DNA of 64,000 nucleotides, taken from positions 3,575 through 67,574 of the forward strand of contig JBOHFR010000024.1 in assembly GCA_050699715.1 (NCBI GenBank), read 5' to 3'. The position numbers and the translations under genes were made by a program. The notes under the pieces were generated by a model that saw only the letters and a list, made by a program, of their open reading frames with translations, searched no databases and was not told where the DNA came from. How positions within the stretch are numbered: the first letter of the stretch is position 1; each line of letters begins with the position of its first letter. Positions 19,658 through 29,304 of this stretch are shown here, one piece after another. The stretch comes from GCA-003244245 sp050699715. GTDB lineage: Bacteria; Actinomycetota; Actinomycetes; Mycobacteriales; Pseudonocardiaceae.

Positions 19658-21631
19658 ATGGACACGACGGGGAAGGATGCAGTGGTGGCCGAACTGTCCG
19701 GGGCGTGTGCCGGGGTTGATGTGGGGGGCACGTTCACCGATGTCGTGGTGCAAGCCGCCGGGCACCGGCCCCGGGCGGTGAAGGTGCCGAGCACCCCGGG
19801 CAACCAGGCAGTGGGTGTGCAGCGAGGTGTCGGGCACGCGTGGCCCGGAACGGCGTTGCGACTGCTGCCGCACGGCACCACCACGGCCACCAACGCGGTG
19901 CTGGAACGCACCCTGGCCCGGACGGTCCTGGTGACCACCGACGGGTTCGCCGATGTGTTGCACATCGCCCGGCAGGACCGGCCCGCGCTCTATGACCTGA
20001 CCGTCACCCGCCCCGAGCCGCTCGTGCCGCACGAGGGGGTGGTGACCGTCCTCGAGCGGATGAGCCCCCAGGGCACGGCGATCATCGCGCTGACCGGCGA
20101 GGAGATCGACCGGGTGGTGCGCCAGGTACGGCGCCTGGAGCCGGAGTCGATAGCGGTGAGCTTGCTGTTCAGCTACGCCAACGACGAGCACGAACGGCGC
20201 CTGACCGACGCGTTGAGCGGGCTCGGCGTGCCGATCACCCGATCCAGCGCGCTGCTACCGGAGTTCCGCGAGTTCGAGCGGGCCTCGACGTGCGTGCTCA
20301 ACGCCGCCGTCGCCCCGGTGATGCGCCGTTACCTGTCCAACCTGACGGCCCGGCTGCCCGGTCCGACGATCACCGTGATGACCTCCGGTGGCGGCACCGC
20401 GGGCATCGATTTCGTGGCCGCCGCCCCGGTGCACACGGTGCTGTCCGGGCCCGCCGCCGGTGTCGTCGCGGCGGGTGCCGTGGCGCGCTCCGCCGGCTTC
20501 GAGCACGCGATCGCCTTCGACATGGGCGGCACGTCCACCGACGTGTGCCTGATCCGGAATGGCCAGCCGGAGGTCTCGACGTCCGCGCAGATCGCTGGGT
20601 TGCCGTTTCGCACCCCGGCGGTCGGGATCCACACCGTGGGCGCCGGTGGCGGGTCCATCGCCTGGGTCGATGCTGGTGGTGCGCTGCGGGTCGGCCCGCG
20701 GTCGGCGGGTGCTGACCCCGGCCCGGCCTGCTACGGGCGGGGAGGCACCGAGCCGACGGTCACCGACGCGCACTGCGTGCTGGGCCACCTCGACCCGGAT
20801 CGGGAACTGGGCGGAGGGTTGCGGCTAGACCTCGACGCGGCCGCCCGCGCCGTCGGTGGGCTACCCGGTGGGGCGCCCGGGATCCTCGCGGTGGTGCGGG
20901 CCACGATGGCCCGCGCCCTGCGCAAGGTCAGCACCGAGCGCGGTATCGACCCGGCGGGCTTGGCGCTGGTCGCCTACGGTGGCGCCGGCCCACTGCACGC
21001 CACCGCACTAGCCCGCGAGCTAGGCTGCCACGCCGTGGTGGTGCCACCAGCACCGGGAGTGCTCAGCGCACTGGGCCTGCTACTCGCACCAGCCCGCTAC
21101 GAGGCGTCCCAGACGGTGATGGCACCAGCCGAGGACGACCTCACCGACGCCTGGCAGGCCCTGGAGGCACAAGCCCGCGCGGAGCTAGCCCGCCAAGGCG
21201 TCACGGGCGAGATCACGCTGTCCCGCCTCGCCGACGCCCGCTACACCGGGCAGTCCCACGAGCTGCGGATCATCGCCGACGCCGGGGCCGACCTGGCGCA
21301 GCTACTGCACCGCGCCCACCAGCAGGCCTACGGGTACGCCATCCCCGACGAGCCGGTCAGGATCGTCACCCTGCGGGTGGTGGCGCAGGGTGAACCGATC
21401 CTGTCCCAGCCACCGACCGACTGGGACCACGGACAACCCGCTCCGGAGCGGGTTCGCAAGATCGGCGGTGTGGGCATGGCGCGAGTGGTCTCCCGCGCGG
21501 GGCTGGCCACCGGAGACGAGGTGCGCGGCCCAGCATTGATCGAGCAACCGGACACCACCACGTTGCTCGCCACCGGCGAGGCCGCCCTGGTCGACGACGC
21601 CGGCAACCTGGTGCTGCACCTGCCCGCCTGA
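19658..21631 (+). CDS. hyuA: Hydantoinase/oxoprolinase family protein, A subunit
   Basis: 657 residues, full length for the family. The N-terminal ATP-binding motif GVDVGGTFTDVVVQ and the second ASKHA motif DMGGTSTDVCLI near 20520 identify HyuA, the ATP-dependent N-methylhydantoinase or 5-oxoprolinase alpha-type subunit. It normally works with HyuB from the adjacent gene, but here hyuB is at 58848, 37 kb away on the same strand. The 3' end recurs as fragments at 30184 and 33546. Confidence 0.9.
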   Translation: MDTTGKDAVVAELSGACAGVDVGGTFTDVVVQAAGHRPRAVKVPSTPGNQAVGVQRGVGHAWPGTALRLLPHGTTTATNAVLERTLARTVLVTTDGFADVLHIARQDRPALYDLTVTRPEPLVPHEGVVTVLERMSPQGTAIIALTGEEIDRVVRQVRRLEPESIAVSLLFSYANDEHERRLTDALSGLGVPITRSSALLPEFREFERASTCVLNAAVAPVMRRYLSNLTARLPGPTITVMTSGGGTAGIDFVAAAPVHTVLSGPAAGVVAAGAVARSAGFEHAIAFDMGGTSTDVCLIRNGQPEVSTSAQIAGLPFRTPAVGIHTVGAGGGSIAWVDAGGALRVGPRSAGADPGPACYGRGGTEPTVTDAHCVLGHLDPDRELGGGLRLDLDAAARAVGGLPGGAPGILAVVRATMARALRKVSTERGIDPAGLALVAYGGAGPLHATALARELGCHAVVVPPAPGVLSALGLLLAPARYEASQTVMAPAEDDLTDAWQALEAQARAELARQGVTGEITLSRLADARYTGQSHELRIIADAGADLAQLLHRAHQQAYGYAIPDEPVRIVTLRVVAQGEPILSQPPTDWDHGQPAPERVRKIGGVGMARVVSRAGLATGDEVRGPALIEQPDTTTLLATGEAALVDDAGNLVLHLPA

Positions 21632-21729
21632 CCTGGCCTGTGTGCGGTGGGTCTGTCATTGTCTGGTCGCGAAGTCGGTAGCGTCTGCTCGCTCATGTGC
21701 CCGGGCCTCCGGCATAATCCTTACAGGTT

Positions 21730-22863
21730 GTGACCGCAACTCTGGAGGGCACGTCGTTGCACGTCCGGTCTCTGAGCACGCAGGAGCATCTCGCGTTCCT
21801 CCGCAGTCGCCCGGCCTCGAGCTTTCTGCAGTGGCCGTCCTGGGGTGAGTTGAAGGTCGATTGGCGTGCCGAGTCAATTGGCTGGACCGAGGCAGGTGAG
21901 GTGGTCGGCGCTGGGTTTGTGCTCTACCGACGCCCACCGGGGTTCGAGCGCTGCTTCGCCTACTTGCCCGAGGGGCCGGTGCTGGACTGGTACGCCGACG
22001 GAGCGGCGTCCTGGTTGGACCCCATGGTGGAGCACCTGAGGTCCGAGGGCCCGTTCATGGTCAGAATCGGCCCGCCGGTGGTGGTTTGTCACTGGTCAGC
22101 GGAAGCGCTTAGGAAGGCGATTGCCGCAGGCGACGCCAAACGGCTGCGTGAGGTCCCGGCGACCGCCGAGGATCCGCGGGCGCTCGATCTTGCCGCGAGC
22201 CTGCGTGCGACTGGCTGGCGGCCGGACCGGTCCGAGGACGGCTTCGGGCGCATCCAGCCTCGCCATCGTGTTCAGGTGCCGCTGGCCGGTCGTACCCTTG
22301 ATGAGGTCTTCGCCGGGTGTGGCAAGACGTGGTGGCAGCGCAATATCCGCAAGGCCAAGCGGGCGGGGGTGGAGGTCTCGCGAGGCTCGAATGAGGATCT
22401 GAGCATCTTTCACGGCTTGTGTATGCAGACCGCCGAGCGGAAACGGTTCGCCCAACGCCCGTTGGCGTACTTCCAGCGGATGGCGACCGCCATGACCGCC
22501 GAAGACCCGAACCGGTTCCGCCTGTATATAGCGCGTCACGACGGCGACGTGCTGGCCGCGACCATCACGGTGACGGTCGGCGACCACGTATGGTGGGCCT
22601 ACACTGGATCAGCGGAGCACAAGCGGGATATGTGTCCCTCGAACGCGATTCAGTGGCGGATGCTCTCCGACGCGCACGCCGCCGGAGCGTCGGTCTATGA
22701 CCTGCGCGGCGTCAGTGACACCCTCAATCCCGGCGATCCGGTGTTCGGGATAACTCAGTTCAAAATCGGCAGTGGCGGCCATGTGGCCGCGTACCTCGGT
22801 GAATGGAGTTATCCGCTTGATGAGCCACTGCACGAGGCTTTTGAGCAGTACCTCGATCGGTAG
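21730..22863 (+). CDS. FemX/FemAB-type aminoacyltransferase (GNAT fold)
   Basis: 377 residues from a GTG start. Features of tRNA-dependent peptidyltransferases that build peptidoglycan cross-bridges are visible: FLQWPSWGELK near the N-terminus, WWQRNIRKAKRAGVEV, and the C-terminal YDLRGVSD with ITQFKIGSGG. It would add amino acids to lipid II. It ends four bases before the vanX start, so the pair is an operon acting on the cell wall. Confidence 0.85.
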   Translation: MTATLEGTSLHVRSLSTQEHLAFLRSRPASSFLQWPSWGELKVDWRAESIGWTEAGEVVGAGFVLYRRPPGFERCFAYLPEGPVLDWYADGAASWLDPMVEHLRSEGPFMVRIGPPVVVCHWSAEALRKAIAAGDAKRLREVPATAEDPRALDLAASLRATGWRPDRSEDGFGRIQPRHRVQVPLAGRTLDEVFAGCGKTWWQRNIRKAKRAGVEVSRGSNEDLSIFHGLCMQTAERKRFAQRPLAYFQRMATAMTAEDPNRFRLYIARHDGDVLAATITVTVGDHVWWAYTGSAEHKRDMCPSNAIQWRMLSDAHAAGASVYDLRGVSDTLNPGDPVFGITQFKIGSGGHVAAYLGEWSYPLDEPLHEAFEQYLDR

Positions 22864-22867
22864 GGAG

Positions 22868-23560
22868 ATGAGGTCGCTACGGGTGGTCGCCAACCACGTG
22901 CTATGGCGATGGGGGCTGCGCGATGTGTTACCCGGATACTATATCCAACGCATTCCGGTGACGGAGTGCGGCGAGCGCTTGGAGCCGATCCCGGCTGCGC
23001 CGGGCCGCCTCCTGCTCGATCCCCGGCTGCGCCGGCCGCACCTGGCTCGACGTTCGGTCGCGGGTGCGCTATACCAGGCTGCTGAGCTGCTACCCGACGA
23101 TGTCCAACTCCTGGTCGTGGAGGCCTACCGTAGCCCGGCGCTGCAGCAACAATTATGGTCGGCGGCCCGTGACGAGATCGCGGGAACGCATCCACTGGCC
23201 GCACCCTCGGAGATCGATCGACTCACCAGACTGGTCGTGGCGCGTCCGAGCACCGCAGGCGGCGGGCACCAGACCGGCGCGGCCGTGGACATCACACTCG
23301 CGGATGCGACGGGGACCGAGTTGTGGATGGGAACGAGCGTGGGGGAGTTCACCGCCGCCACACCGGCACGCGCCACCGTCACCGATACGGTGGGATGGCG
23401 CCGACGACTGCTTACCCACTGCCTCACCGAAGTCGGATTTATCAACTATCCCGCTGAATGGTGGCACTTCAGCATGGGTGACCGGCTGTGGGCCGCCTAC
23501 GGGCGTTACCCCGCTGCCCGTTTCGGCCCACTGACCGTCGGTGAACCTCCACAAACGTGA
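22868..23560 (+). CDS. vanX: D-alanyl-D-alanine dipeptidase (VanX family)
   Basis: 230 residues. Zn-dependent M15-type motifs are intact: EAYRSPALQQQLW (catalytic Arg), GGGHQTGAAVDITL (the HxxxxxxxD zinc ligands) and EWWHFS (catalytic Glu, zinc His). VanX hydrolyses D-Ala-D-Ala so that altered peptidoglycan precursors prevail. No vanH or vanA is seen nearby, so it may act in recycling or as partial self-resistance together with the coupled FemX. RBS GGGAG directly precedes the ATG. Confidence 0.88.
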   Translation: MRSLRVVANHVLWRWGLRDVLPGYYIQRIPVTECGERLEPIPAAPGRLLLDPRLRRPHLARRSVAGALYQAAELLPDDVQLLVVEAYRSPALQQQLWSAARDEIAGTHPLAAPSEIDRLTRLVVARPSTAGGGHQTGAAVDITLADATGTELWMGTSVGEFTAATPARATVTDTVGWRRRLLTHCLTEVGFINYPAEWWHFSMGDRLWAAYGRYPAARFGPLTVGEPPQT

Positions 23561-23736
23561 AGTGCTGTCATTCATCCTACGGCACCGACGAAGCGAGAGC
23601 AGGCTGCCGGCTCCCGATTCCGCAACGAGATCTCCCGTTCTCTCGATCGCTTAGCTGCAGCCGTTGAGTCTGCCGGGTCGAGGGGGTATGGAGATGGCTG
23701 ATTACTGAGAGCCGTAAATCAGGAACGGCACTGCTT

Positions 23737-23958
23737 TCACAGTAACCTCGACCTAGCTGATCTTCGCAAGCGCCGGGCTCGTCGGCTACCGTGATCGTCG
23801 TGACCTGTCGCGATGGTGCGGCGGTGGGCGGTTCGCATCCGCTCCACGACGTCGGGATCGTCAGGTTGCGCCCACATCAGCTCTCCACGAGGCGTGCGGC
23901 GAAGTGTCCCGGAATGTACCCACGTGGTCACTCTTTCCAACGTGGTGCGACGGGTCAT
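23737..23958 (-). CDS. Small basic hypothetical protein
   Basis: 73 residues (MTRRTTLERVTTWVHSGTL to ARSRLL), very Arg-rich at the C-terminus. It starts 18 bases after the stop of the zinc-ribbon gene, so the two form an operon divergent from the HTH-TPR gene at 24392. The same leader, with the start disrupted, lies directly upstream of the methyltransferase at 42907. Function unknown. Confidence 0.5.
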   Translation of the reverse strand: MTRRTTLERVTTWVHSGTLRRTPRGELMWAQPDDPDVVERMRTAHRRTIATGHDDHGSRRARRLRRSARSRLL

Positions 23959-23976
23959 GGGTGGCCGGGATCATTC

Positions 23977-24246
23977 TCAGCGGGACTCCTCGTCGCACTC
24001 GCGGCACGGCCCGACGCGGAAGAGTAGGCCGCCGACTCCCGATTCCGCGGGTACCCGGTGCCCGCACTCGCCGAGGTAGTAACTCCCGGGGCCGTCGTCT
24101 CCCTGAGCGCTGGGTCCGGGCGGGGTCTCCGCGCTCAACTCGACGGCCCGGCTCACACACTGCGGGCAGTACAACCTGACCTCCTCCAATCCAGATCCCC
24201 CTTGAGCGATGGCCGATCCGACACAGGTAGTGAACGCGCAGCTCAT
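23977..24246 (-). CDS. Small zinc-ribbon protein
   Basis: 89 residues with paired cysteines, CPQCVSR near the N-terminus and CRECDEESR at the C-terminus, plus ECGHRVP, which together suggest one or two structural zinc sites. Hypothetical. It is divergent from the HTH-TPR regulator at 24392. A decayed paralogue occupies the same position relative to the HTH-TPR gene at 43271. Confidence 0.55.
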   Translation of the reverse strand: MSCAFTTCVGSAIAQGGSGLEEVRLYCPQCVSRAVELSAETPPGPSAQGDDGPGSYYLGECGHRVPAESGVGGLLFRVGPCRECDEESR

Positions 24247-24391
24247 CAGCGGTAACAGTCGATGCGGCTCGGCAACGGGTCGACGTGCGGGACGGGGGTC
24301 TCACTGGGGTCTCACTGGGCGGTGACGACTTCCCCATCCGCCCGGCGTCGGTCCACGATGGACCGCACCGAGCGATCGAACGGATACGGGG

Positions 24392-25840
24392 GTGGCAACG
24401 ACCATGGGTGGCGAGGGTGCGACGGCGGCGGGCGGCAATACCGCGTTGCGGGCGTTGCTGGCGGAGGCGGAGATGAGCAACGCCGGGCTGGCCCGCGCGG
24501 TGGTCAACGCCGCCGCCCGGGAAGGCAAGCATGTCGGCACCAGTGCCACCTCGGTGCGGCGGATGCTGGAGGGGTCCCAGCCGCGCTGGCCGGTGCCGCG
24601 CCTGATCGCCGCGGTGCTGGCTCGACGGTTGCACCAGGAGGTGACGGTCATCGACTGCGGGTTCGTCGACCGCGAGCCCACTGGGGAGGATCCGTATGAC
24701 GGGTTGACCTGTTGCGGCACACTAGAGGGCACAGTCCGCACGGTCGTCGAGCTCTCGGGGTGGGACATGCGCCGACGCAAGCTGCTGCTGGGCTCGGTGT
24801 TCAGCGTGACCGCATTCGCCGAGCCGACGTTGTTGGCACTCATCGTGCCTCCGGCGCAGGCCACCGCTCGCGCCGGGGGTCAGCGGGTAGGCATGGCCGA
24901 CGTGGAGGTGCTCACCGAACAGGTCGCCCACCTGCGCAAGCTGGGGGGTCGGTTCGGGTCGGGGCAGGTGCGCGAGCAGGTGGTGGTGCTGCTGAATCGG
25001 GAGGCTAACCAGCTGCTGCACGGCAGCTACTCGGACAAGACCGGTAAGGCCCTGCTGTCCGGGGTCGCCCAGGCCACCCGGCTCGCCGGATTCATGGCGG
25101 CCGACACCGGCCGTGACGCGCTGGCCCAGCGCTATTACATCCAGGCGCTGGACCTGGCCATGCGGGCGGGAGACCGGCTGTATGCGGCCTTCGTGCTGGC
25201 CACGATGAGCCGGCTGACGGCCCGGATCGGCGAGAACATCCCTGCGGAGCAGGACACCCTGCGGTACGGACGCCAAGCGGTGGCGCTGGCCCGGGCCGGG
25301 CTGAGCATCACCCAGGGCACGGCCACCCCAACGCTGGCTGCCGAGCTGCACGCGCTGGAGGCACGCGGCTTGGCCCTGCTAGGCGAGGCCGGCGCGGCGC
25401 GCCGCGCGGCGCTGGCCGCTGAGCGGATCTACGAGTCGGTACGCCCCGGCGACGAGCCCCCGTGGCAGGGTCTTTTCTACTCCGAATGTGATCTCACCTC
25501 CGACCTCGCCGTGTGTCTGCGCGGGATCGGCGACACCCAGCAGGCCACCACCCTGGGCAACACAGCCCTGCAAGCCTGCGCTCCTCACAAGGTTCGTGGC
25601 CGGTGCATCGACCAACTAGACCTCGCCCTCACGCACCTGCGCAGCCGTGATTTGGAGCAGGCCGCCGCATACGGTCGGGACGCGCTGCGCACCGCCACCG
25701 ACGTCAACTCCACCATCATCACCCAGCGGTTGGGTACCCTGCACCGGCGGATCCAGCCCCTCCGCGCCGGCTCTCCGCACCTGCGTGAGCTGGACGAACG
25801 GCTCACCACCTTCGTCACCCGCAACACCCGGCAAAGCTAG
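24392..25840 (+). CDS. HTH-TPR regulator
   Basis: 482 residues from GTG (or ATG at 24404). The N-terminal DNA-binding-like segment is NTALRALLAEAEMSNAGLAR with TSVRRMLEGSQPRWPVP. A short hydrophobic stretch (LLLGSVFSVTAFAEPTLLAL) precedes TPR-like repeats (AQRYYIQALDLAMRAGDRLY). It is a paralogue of the proteins at 16305, 43271, 52623 and 62591. Target unknown. Confidence 0.75.
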   Translation: MATTMGGEGATAAGGNTALRALLAEAEMSNAGLARAVVNAAAREGKHVGTSATSVRRMLEGSQPRWPVPRLIAAVLARRLHQEVTVIDCGFVDREPTGEDPYDGLTCCGTLEGTVRTVVELSGWDMRRRKLLLGSVFSVTAFAEPTLLALIVPPAQATARAGGQRVGMADVEVLTEQVAHLRKLGGRFGSGQVREQVVVLLNREANQLLHGSYSDKTGKALLSGVAQATRLAGFMAADTGRDALAQRYYIQALDLAMRAGDRLYAAFVLATMSRLTARIGENIPAEQDTLRYGRQAVALARAGLSITQGTATPTLAAELHALEARGLALLGEAGAARRAALAAERIYESVRPGDEPPWQGLFYSECDLTSDLAVCLRGIGDTQQATTLGNTALQACAPHKVRGRCIDQLDLALTHLRSRDLEQAAAYGRDALRTATDVNSTIITQRLGTLHRRIQPLRAGSPHLRELDERLTTFVTRNTRQS

Positions 25841-25841
25841 C

Positions 25842-25975
25842 TCAACTAGCCCTGGCTGTGCTGGTGAGCTGGGAGACGCGTTGCGGGCTGATGCCGAGGA
25901 TCGCCGCAGCGTCACGCACGGACATGCCGCGGTGGACGAGCTGCCGGGTAGTGTCCGGGCGGCCGGAATATCGTC
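25842..25975 (-). pseudogene. HTH (HicB-antitoxin-like) C-terminal fragment
   Basis: A short leftward frame reads RQLVHRGMSVRDAAAILGIS, then PQRVSQLT and a stop. This looks like the C-terminal helix-turn-helix of HicB-type antitoxins. No N-terminal part is present. Remnant only. Confidence 0.4.
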
Positions 25976-26104
25976 AGCGTGCCATGCGGAGCGAGGGTTC
26001 GCTCACCGCCGCATCGGGGTCGACCGCGCGCGGTACACGGGGTTCTGTGGTCGCGTCCCGGCCGTGCGCCAGGATTGTCGGTGGTCGTCGGTAGCGTGCC
26101 GGGT

Positions 26105-26989
26105 ATGCCCTCGGCTGTGCATGAGATGTTGATCGAGATGGTCCGGGCGCGTCCGTCGTTGGTGGCTGAGCTGCTGGTGGACGCGCTGGGGATGGATCTG
26201 CCCGCCTACCAGGTGGCGCGGGCGGAGTCTGGTGAGCTCACTGATCTTGCGCCCACCGAGTACCGGGCTGACGCGGTGGTGGTGCTGACCTGCGCGGACA
26301 CCCCGGTGCTGGCGGTGGTGGTGGAGGTGCAGCTGAGCCGGGACCCGGACAAACGGTGGAGCTGGCCGGTCTATCTGACCACGTTGCGGGCCCGGTTGCG
26401 GTGCCCTGCGGTGCTGCTGGTGGTCTGCGTGGACCCAGCGACCGCCGCCTGGTGTGCCACCCCCATCGAGCTCGGGTATCCCGGTGCCTCGGTGACTCCA
26501 CTGGTGGTGGGCCCCGACCGGGTGCCGGTGGTGACTGAGGCCGACCCGGCTGGTGCTGGGCCCGAGTGGGCGGTGCTCTCGGCGATGGCGCACGGGGCCG
26601 ACCCGGCTCACAGCAAGGTGCTGGACACTTTGCTGGACGCGCTCGCGGGCGTCGATGAACAGCGCGCGAACCTGTACCTTGATGTTGTGCTCGCTGCGCT
26701 GCCCCTGGCAGCGCGAAGCTACCTGGAGACGCTGATGACCACCCAAGCCCATGAGTACCAGAGCGACTTCGCACGCCGCTACTTCTTCCAAGGCGAGGCG
26801 AAAGGTGAAGCGCAAGGCGAGGCGAAAGGCGAGGCCAGGGCGGTGCTGGGGGTTCTTGACGCCCGCGGTGTCGACGTCCCCGCCGATGCCCGCATCCGGA
26901 TCACCGAATGCCGTGACCTGGACCAGCTCGACATCTGGGTTCGCCGGGCCGTCACCGCCGACTCGATCCAGGACCTGTTCACCAGCTGA
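26105..26989 (+). CDS. Rpn-like PD-(D/E)XK nuclease family protein
   Basis: 294 residues from ATG at 26105. The core ADAVVVLTC followed by LAVVVEVQLSRDPDKR has the D...ExQ arrangement of Rpn/transposase-associated nucleases. The C-terminus has a charged repeat FFQGEAKGEAQGEAKGEA, also typical of that group. These proteins are linked to recombination or DNA degradation. Family assignment is by motif; the function is inferred. Confidence 0.6.
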   Translation: MPSAVHEMLIEMVRARPSLVAELLVDALGMDLPAYQVARAESGELTDLAPTEYRADAVVVLTCADTPVLAVVVEVQLSRDPDKRWSWPVYLTTLRARLRCPAVLLVVCVDPATAAWCATPIELGYPGASVTPLVVGPDRVPVVTEADPAGAGPEWAVLSAMAHGADPAHSKVLDTLLDALAGVDEQRANLYLDVVLAALPLAARSYLETLMTTQAHEYQSDFARRYFFQGEAKGEAQGEAKGEARAVLGVLDARGVDVPADARIRITECRDLDQLDIWVRRAVTADSIQDLFTS

Positions 26990-27166
26990 CCTCGGCCGGT
27001 GCACGTGGAACTCGACGCCACGGACGTTTTCAGGCGCGGTCAAGGTCGGTTTCGTCGAGTTCACGGCTGTGCGCCTCGCCCACCCGCACGCATTGTGGGG
27101 TTGGTTATGGAGTGGGGTGCGGTGGTCGCGACATGCGCTGGAGGGTCGCGCACTGCGGGTGTCGCA

Positions 27167-27301
27167 CTAGCAGCTATTGCAGCGGCTTGTATAGGTGAGT
27201 CCGCAGCCGCCGTCGGTGAGTCGCATCAGCTCGGCCGCCACCGGGTCGGACTCGACAATGCTCACGTCGGATCGAACTCCGGGTCCGCTGACGGCGGTCA
27301 A
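27167..27301 (-). CDS. FxLD-like lanthipeptide precursor remnant (third peptide)
   Basis: A 44-residue frame from a TTG that overlaps the stop of the caspase gene. It carries the same leader and core block as the two FxLD precursors: SIVESDPVAAELMRLTD, then GGCGLTYTSRCNSC. The FxLD box itself is lost (VRSD in place of FDLD) through small indels, and one core Cys is Tyr. The N-terminal leader is replaced by caspase-gene sequence. Either a pseudogene or a divergent peptide; no biosynthetic gene adjoins it. Confidence 0.55.
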   Translation of the reverse strand: MTAVSGPGVRSDVSIVESDPVAAELMRLTDGGCGLTYTSRCNSC

Positions 27302-29304
27302 GAGCCGCGCTTGCCGGGCATGCGACCACCGAATCGCGCGTGCCACTGCTGGATAGTCTGCAACTTCTGGTCGAACTCACGGTCAGGCATCGCCACGTTA
27401 TGCCCAGGAACCCACGATAGCTCGTCGGACCGGCCGCTGAGCACGAACTTGACCGTCTTGACCCCATACGCACTACCCGTCTGCACCGACTGGATCTCCT
27501 TCCACGGGATCATCGTGGTCTCCCAACGTTTCAGCTCGACGCCTTGCGACGTCAAGGTCAACCCGCTGGCCAGGAGCAGCAAAAAATGCACAGAGCACCA
27601 GAACGCGGCCCCGCCTATAACCATCATCCACATGATCCCAAAGAACGACCAGTTATGTTTGAACGCGAATACGGCGCCGACGCCCCCACCGAGCAGTCCG
27701 GCGGCCAGGAGGCAAATCATGATAGAGGCGAGTCCCCGTATTGGGCGCAATCGGAATTCGATGGAGTCTGTCATTGCTTTCGTCGGGGCCGATTCGGGGG
27801 AAACCGCGGTCTGCGTGGCGGCCAGCAGGTTCGCCGCGTCGGCCCGGTGCCACACGCGTACGGTCTTGTGGCTTGCGGTGGCGAGCAGGTTCCCGTCGGG
27901 GCTGAACGCCACCGACGTCAACCAATCGGCGTGGCTGGCGCAGGGATGCCCCACCGGGCGACCGGTGACCGAATCCCACAACCGCACGGTGGTGTCGTTG
28001 CTGCCACTGGCGAGCACGCGCCCATCAGGGCTGAACGCCACGCTGTTGACGGAGTCGGTGTGGCCGGTGAGAGGCTGGCCGAGTTGCCGGCGCCTGGCCA
28101 CATCCCACAATCGCACGGTTCGGTCAGCGCTTGCGGTGGCGAGTAGGCGCCCGCGCGGACTGAATGCCACCGAGTTCACTCCGGCGGTGTGACCGGCCAG
28201 GGGGCGACCCATCGGCTGGCCTTTCACCGGATCCCAGAGGCGCACCGTCATATCGCTACTCGCGGTGGCCAGCACGCGCCCATCAGGATTAAACGCCACC
28301 CACGACACCTGGCTCTGCTCGGTCACGGATTGCCCCACGGGCTGGCCGGTGGCTGTGTCCCACAATCGCACGGTCATGTCGGTGCTAGCGATGGCGAGCA
28401 ACCGCCCATCGGGGCTGAACGCGATATCCGTGACGATGTGCCATCTGGAGTTGATGGTCACGGTGGGAGGGCTCGGATCAGAGACAGGTACGCGTTCGGT
28501 CGTGCCCGGGAGGGTTGGTAGCGGCGAAACGGGGGCGGGTGGTGTGGTCGATGTGACGATGGTGTTGCGGGCGAAGACGAAGTGGGCGGCGTGGTCACTG
28601 ACGCGGCAGGCGGGTTCGGGTTTGCCGTCGCGCACGAGTGTGTCGGCAACCTGGTCGAAGATCGGGCCGAGCGTGAGTCCCCTCGGTTGTCCGGGAATAC
28701 CGCGCTCGATGACGTCGACCAGGTACTTGGTGAAAAAGGTCTGCGGTCGGGTGCTTTCGGTGGCGGGTTGGAACCAGGCGGTGGAGAACTCGCCGCTGGC
28801 CATCATCAGGTAGAAGCCTGAGGAGCCCGGCAAGTCCTGCGACCCCGCCAGCGCGCTGTCCCGGCCGGCCAGCCCGGCGAAGCAGCAGTCCAGGATCGCG
28901 ATCTTCGTGGTGGCCTTGCTGGCTCTGAAGGCGAGCCGGACGGCGTCGAAGGTGAGGCTGCTGGTGGTGCGCAAGATCGCGTCGGGGCTGGAATCGGTCA
29001 GCGACAGGCATAGCCGGTCATCGTTGTCGTACTGGCCGTGGCCGACGTAGTAGAACAATGCGACATCCGTAGCGGAGCTGAACCAGGTCACCAGTTCGTG
29101 CGGAAGGTTGCCCAGCGTGTTCCGGTTGCCCACGACCGAAACCTGACTCTCGGGCCAGCCCCCGCACAGCGGGCTCATCAGCAGTGTCCGCATCCGGTGC
29201 AGGCTGTGCTCGGCCGCCGCCACGGGCTTGAGATGGTGGTAGCGCCAGGTGCCGATCAATACCGCTCGTGATCGCGAGAAATCGCCGTCCAGGGCGTCAG
29301 GCAT
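27298..29304 (-). CDS. Caspase (peptidase C14) - WD40 - TM protein
   Basis: 668 residues from ATG at 29304, which overlaps the EACC1 gene by 8 bases. The N-terminal caspase-like domain has catalytic His in FYYVGHGQYD and Cys in AILDCCFAGLAG. After a Pro/Thr linker come five WD40 repeats (VNSVAFSPDGRVLAS and similar), hydrophobic helices (IMICLLAAGLLGGGVGAVFA, MWMMVIGGAAFW), and a C-terminal PH-like domain. Such prokaryotic caspases are effectors of proposed conflict or cell-suicide systems. It would be membrane-anchored. Confidence 0.87.
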   Translation of the reverse strand: MPDALDGDFSRSRAVLIGTWRYHHLKPVAAAEHSLHRMRTLLMSPLCGGWPESQVSVVGNRNTLGNLPHELVTWFSSATDVALFYYVGHGQYDNDDRLCLSLTDSSPDAILRTTSSLTFDAVRLAFRASKATTKIAILDCCFAGLAGRDSALAGSQDLPGSSGFYLMMASGEFSTAWFQPATESTRPQTFFTKYLVDVIERGIPGQPRGLTLGPIFDQVADTLVRDGKPEPACRVSDHAAHFVFARNTIVTSTTPPAPVSPLPTLPGTTERVPVSDPSPPTVTINSRWHIVTDIAFSPDGRLLAIASTDMTVRLWDTATGQPVGQSVTEQSQVSWVAFNPDGRVLATASSDMTVRLWDPVKGQPMGRPLAGHTAGVNSVAFSPRGRLLATASADRTVRLWDVARRRQLGQPLTGHTDSVNSVAFSPDGRVLASGSNDTTVRLWDSVTGRPVGHPCASHADWLTSVAFSPDGNLLATASHKTVRVWHRADAANLLAATQTAVSPESAPTKAMTDSIEFRLRPIRGLASIMICLLAAGLLGGGVGAVFAFKHNWSFFGIMWMMVIGGAAFWCSVHFLLLLASGLTLTSQGVELKRWETTMIPWKEIQSVQTGSAYGVKTVKFVLSGRSDELSWVPGHNVAMPDREFDQKLQTIQQWHARFGGRMPGKRGS

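Noticed and set aside
19658..20191. Leftward frames opposite hyuA and hyuB
   Set aside because: Shadow frames of strongly biased real genes; no start signals or domains.
22868..23560. Full glycopeptide-resistance cluster
   Set aside because: Only vanX is present; no vanH, vanA or VanRS genes adjoin it.
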